Assembly: GCF_003002895.1 (NCBI RefSeq)
Contig: NZ_PVTI01000018.1
Location: 1-64,000 of the forward strand
Source: Knoellia remsis
GTDB lineage: Bacteria > Actinomycetota > Actinomycetes > Actinomycetales > Dermatophilaceae
Reading direction: 5' to 3'
Length of the DNA: 64,000 nucleotides
This document shows, piece by piece, positions 62,176 through 64,000 of the stretch. The translations under genes were made by a program, and so were the position numbers. Numbering within the stretch: the first letter of the stretch is position 1; each line of letters begins with the position of its first letter. A model generated the notes under the pieces. That model worked only from the letters and a program-made list of their open reading frames with translations. It was not told where the DNA came from and made no database searches.

Positions 62176-62637
62176 TCAACCCCGCCGCCACTCCATGAGT
62201 CGGCTGTCCGGAGTGGTGAAGCCGGCGCGCTCGTAGAGGCTGCGCGCCTTGGGATCCGCGCTGAGCTGCATGCGCGTGACCCCGTTGTCACTCGCCCACA
62301 CCTGCAGGGCCTCGATCAGGCGGCCACCGAGCCCGGCTCCCCGCGCGTCGGCGGTGACGAAGAGCAGGCTCACGTGCAGCCAGCGCTCGTCGGGTCGGCG
62401 CGAGCTCGGCAGCTTCGTCACGATGGCAGCCGTGACCATGCCGAGCGGCCGCCCGTCGGCTGCTTCCGCGAGGAACGTGACGCGCCGCCGGTCGGCGAGC
62501 CACGCGTCGGCGTACCGGTCGAGGAACCCGGGCTCGATGGTGGCTCCGCATTCCCGGTCGTCCTGCATCGTCAGCGCCGCGACGGCGAACGCGTCACGGG
62601 GCTCGGCGAGCCGGACGACGGGGGCGGCCAGGGTCAT
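62176..62637 (-). CDS. GNAT-family N-acetyltransferase
   Basis: This 153-residue protein has the GNAT acetyl-CoA loop ARGAGLGGRLIEALQVWA (about residues 100-117) and the closing SLYERAGFTTP. The substrate is unknown. ATG 62637 is 13 bp after the thrS stop. The longer frame upstream is a shadow of thrS. Confidence 0.85.
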   Translation of the reverse strand: MTLAAPVVRLAEPRDAFAVAALTMQDDRECGATIEPGFLDRYADAWLADRRRVTFLAEAADGRPLGMVTAAIVTKLPSSRRPDERWLHVSLLFVTADARGAGLGGRLIEALQVWASDNGVTRMQLSADPKARSLYERAGFTTPDSRLMEWRRG

Positions 62638-62650
62638 GTCCGGGTGCGCC

Positions 62651-64000
62651 TCAGACCTGTGCTCGCGTCTCGATCGCGGTGAGCACCTCGGCGATCGCGT
62701 CCTCGACCGGCACGCCGTTCTTCTGCGAGCCGTCGCGGTAGCGGAAGGACACCGCACCGTTGCTGCGGTCCTCGTCGCCGGCGATGAGGATGAATGGCAC
62801 CTTGGACTTGGACGCGTTGCGGATCTTCTTGGGGAAGCGGTCGTCGGAGTCGTCGAGCTCGACGCGAATCCCCTTGGCGCGCATCTGCTTCAGGACGTCG
62901 TTCAGGTAGTCGGCGAACTCGTCGGCCACGGGCACGCCGAGCACCTGCACCGGGCTCAGCCACACGGGGAAGGCGCCCGCGTAGTGCTCGGTGAGGACGC
63001 CGATGAACCGCTCGATCGAGCCGAACTTCGCCGAGTGGATCATCACCGGCTCCTGACGAGACCCGTCGGAGGCCTGGTACTCGAGACCGAACCGGTGCGG
63101 CTGGTTGAAGTCGTACTGGATCGTCGACAGCTGCCAGGTGCGGCCGATGGCGTCGCGCGCCTGGACCGAGATCTTCGGCCCGTAGTAGGCCGCGCCACCG
63201 GGGTCGGGCACGAGCTCGAGCCCGGACTCGGTCGCGACCTCCTCAAGGATCGCGGTCGCCTCGGCCCACTGCTCGTCGGTGCCGATGAACTTGTCCTTCT
63301 TCTCGCCCTCCTCGTCCCGGGTGGACAGCTCGAGGTAGAAGTCGTCGAGGCCGAAGTCGCGCAGCAGCCCGAGGACGAAGTCGAGCAGGTGCTTGATCTC
63401 CCCCGGCGCCTGCTCGCGGGTGACGTAGGAGTGCGAGTCGTCCTGGGTCAGGCCCCGCACGCGGGTGAGGCCGTGGACGACGCCGGACTTCTCGTTGCGG
63501 TAGACCGACCCGAACTCGAAGAGCCGCAGCGGCAGCTCGCGGTAGGACCGGCCGCGCGAGCGGAAGATGAGGTTGTGCAGGGGGCAGTTCATCGCCTTGA
63601 GGCGGTAGTCCGTGCCGTCGAGGTCGAACGGCGGGAACATCCCGTCGGCGAAGAACGGCAGGTGCCCCGAGGTGTGGAACAGCGCCTCCTTGGAGATGTG
63701 CGGCGTCCCGACGTAGTCGAAGCCCTCCTCGATGTGCCGACGGCGGACGTAGTCCTCCATCTCGCGCTTGATGACGCCGCCCTTGGGGTGGAAGACCGGC
63801 AGCCCCGACCCGAGCTCGTCGGGGAAGCTGAAGAGGTCGAGCTCGGCGCCGAGCTTGCGGTGGTCGCGCTTCTCGGCCTCGGCGAGGCGATCGAGGTAGG
63901 CCTTGAGGTCGGCCTTGTCGGCCCACGCGGTGCCGTAGATGCGCTGCAGCTGCGGGTTCTTCTCGCTGCCGCGCCAGTAGGCGCCGCCGGAGCGCATGAG
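62651..64000 (-). CDS. thrS: Threonine--tRNA ligase (5' end off window)
   Basis: At least 449 C-terminal residues of this class II synthetase are present. The catalytic core shows [54 protein letters not shown] (motif 2 and the Zn-binding Cys), the second Zn His, motif 3 ([15 protein letters not shown]), and the C-terminal anticodon-binding domain. The frame is open to the window edge; the TGS and editing domains lie beyond it, so the apparent start near 63997 is not real. Confidence 0.96.
   Translation of the reverse strand, partial: LMRSGGAYWRGSEKNPQLQRIYGTAWADKADLKAYLDRLAEAEKRDHRKLGAELDLFSFPDELGSGLPVFHPKGGVIKREMEDYVRRRHIEEGFDYVGTPHISKEALFHTSGHLPFFADGMFPPFDLDGTDYRLKAMNCPLHNLIFRSRGRSYRELPLRLFEFGSVYRNEKSGVVHGLTRVRGLTQDDSHSYVTREQAPGEIKHLLDFVLGLLRDFGLDDFYLELSTRDEEGEKKDKFIGTDEQWAEATAILEEVATESGLELVPDPGGAAYYGPKISVQARDAIGRTWQLSTIQYDFNQPHRFGLEYQASDGSRQEPVMIHSAKFGSIERFIGVLTEHYAGAFPVWLSPVQVLGVPVADEFADYLNDVLKQMRAKGIRVELDDSDDRFPKKIRNASKSKVPFILIAGDEDRSNGAVSFRYRDGSQKNGVPVEDAIAEVLTAIETRAQV

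Overview
The window is a high-GC (about 70%) actinobacterial chromosome segment. Gene content and order point to the Micrococcales, most like Intrasporangiaceae (Janibacter, Knoellia, Tetrasphaera). That placement is inference from synteny and composition, since no search was run. Most of the window is conserved housekeeping chromosome, and several blocks have the same gene order as Mycobacterium tuberculosis (Rv1822-Rv1832, Rv1708-Rv1713, Rv2580c-Rv2588c, Rv2592c-Rv2614c).

Layout: 1-1711 holds an intact IS481-type element inserted at a CTAG site, followed by the 3' remnant of a BASS/arsenite-type transporter. 1910-7876 holds a GCS2-type ligase and sbcD-sbcC. 8067-16834 is the glycine cleavage and envelope cluster on the minus strand: a glycine riboswitch with gcvP, two MerR regulators, a DUF151 nuclease, a GarA-like FHA protein, gcvH, two DUF881 proteins around a DUF1290 protein, and a pgsA-like enzyme. 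16872-19639 holds a MalY-type aminotransferase and a phospholipase D. 19691-20516 holds a DUF5615/DUF433 toxin-antitoxin pair and tRNA-Pro(GGG). 20619-31994 holds a membrane protein, chrA, der, a hydrolase, cmk, tyrA, rluB, scpB, scpA, a ParA-like gene and xerD. 31996-40870 holds ald, a membrane protein, hisS, an MBL hydrolase, a membrane cyclophilin, a DUF349 protein and the (p)ppGpp synthetase/hydrolase. 40880-49262 holds apt, secF-secD-yajC, ruvB-ruvA-ruvC, yebC and pdxT. 49375-54750 is a more variable island (unknown gene, stand-alone mraY-like gene, kynureninase, fdhD, membrane protein, VapBC-like pair) that separates pdxT from pdxS. 54812-64000 holds pdxS, a LemA-like protein, pimA, a PatA-type acyltransferase, PIP synthase, a HIT protein, an MHS-family transporter, a secreted protein with an ECF-type promoter, a GNAT and thrS, which runs off the right edge.

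The genes act in recognisable modules: glycine catabolism under a riboswitch; chromosome segregation and recombination (ParA/ScpAB/XerD, RuvABC, SbcCD); Sec translocation; PLP synthesis (PdxS/PdxT); and phosphatidylinositol mannoside assembly (PIP synthase, PatA, PimA). Most are translationally coupled by ATGA or GTGA overlaps. At 18 starts there is no obvious Shine-Dalgarno, and a -10-like hexamer (mostly TANNNT) lies 6-7 nt before the start codon, suggesting leaderless mRNAs.

The most unusual signal is not a gene. A short sequence with core CGGCATAC and extended consensus GAGCGGACGGCATACC occurs about 59 times by hand count, in both orientations. It is found in intergenic hairpins, at gene ends, and as an in-frame tandem expansion inside apt. 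Several other intergenic palindromic repeat families sit between genes, mostly at 3' ends. These repeats are the best candidates here for something undescribed.
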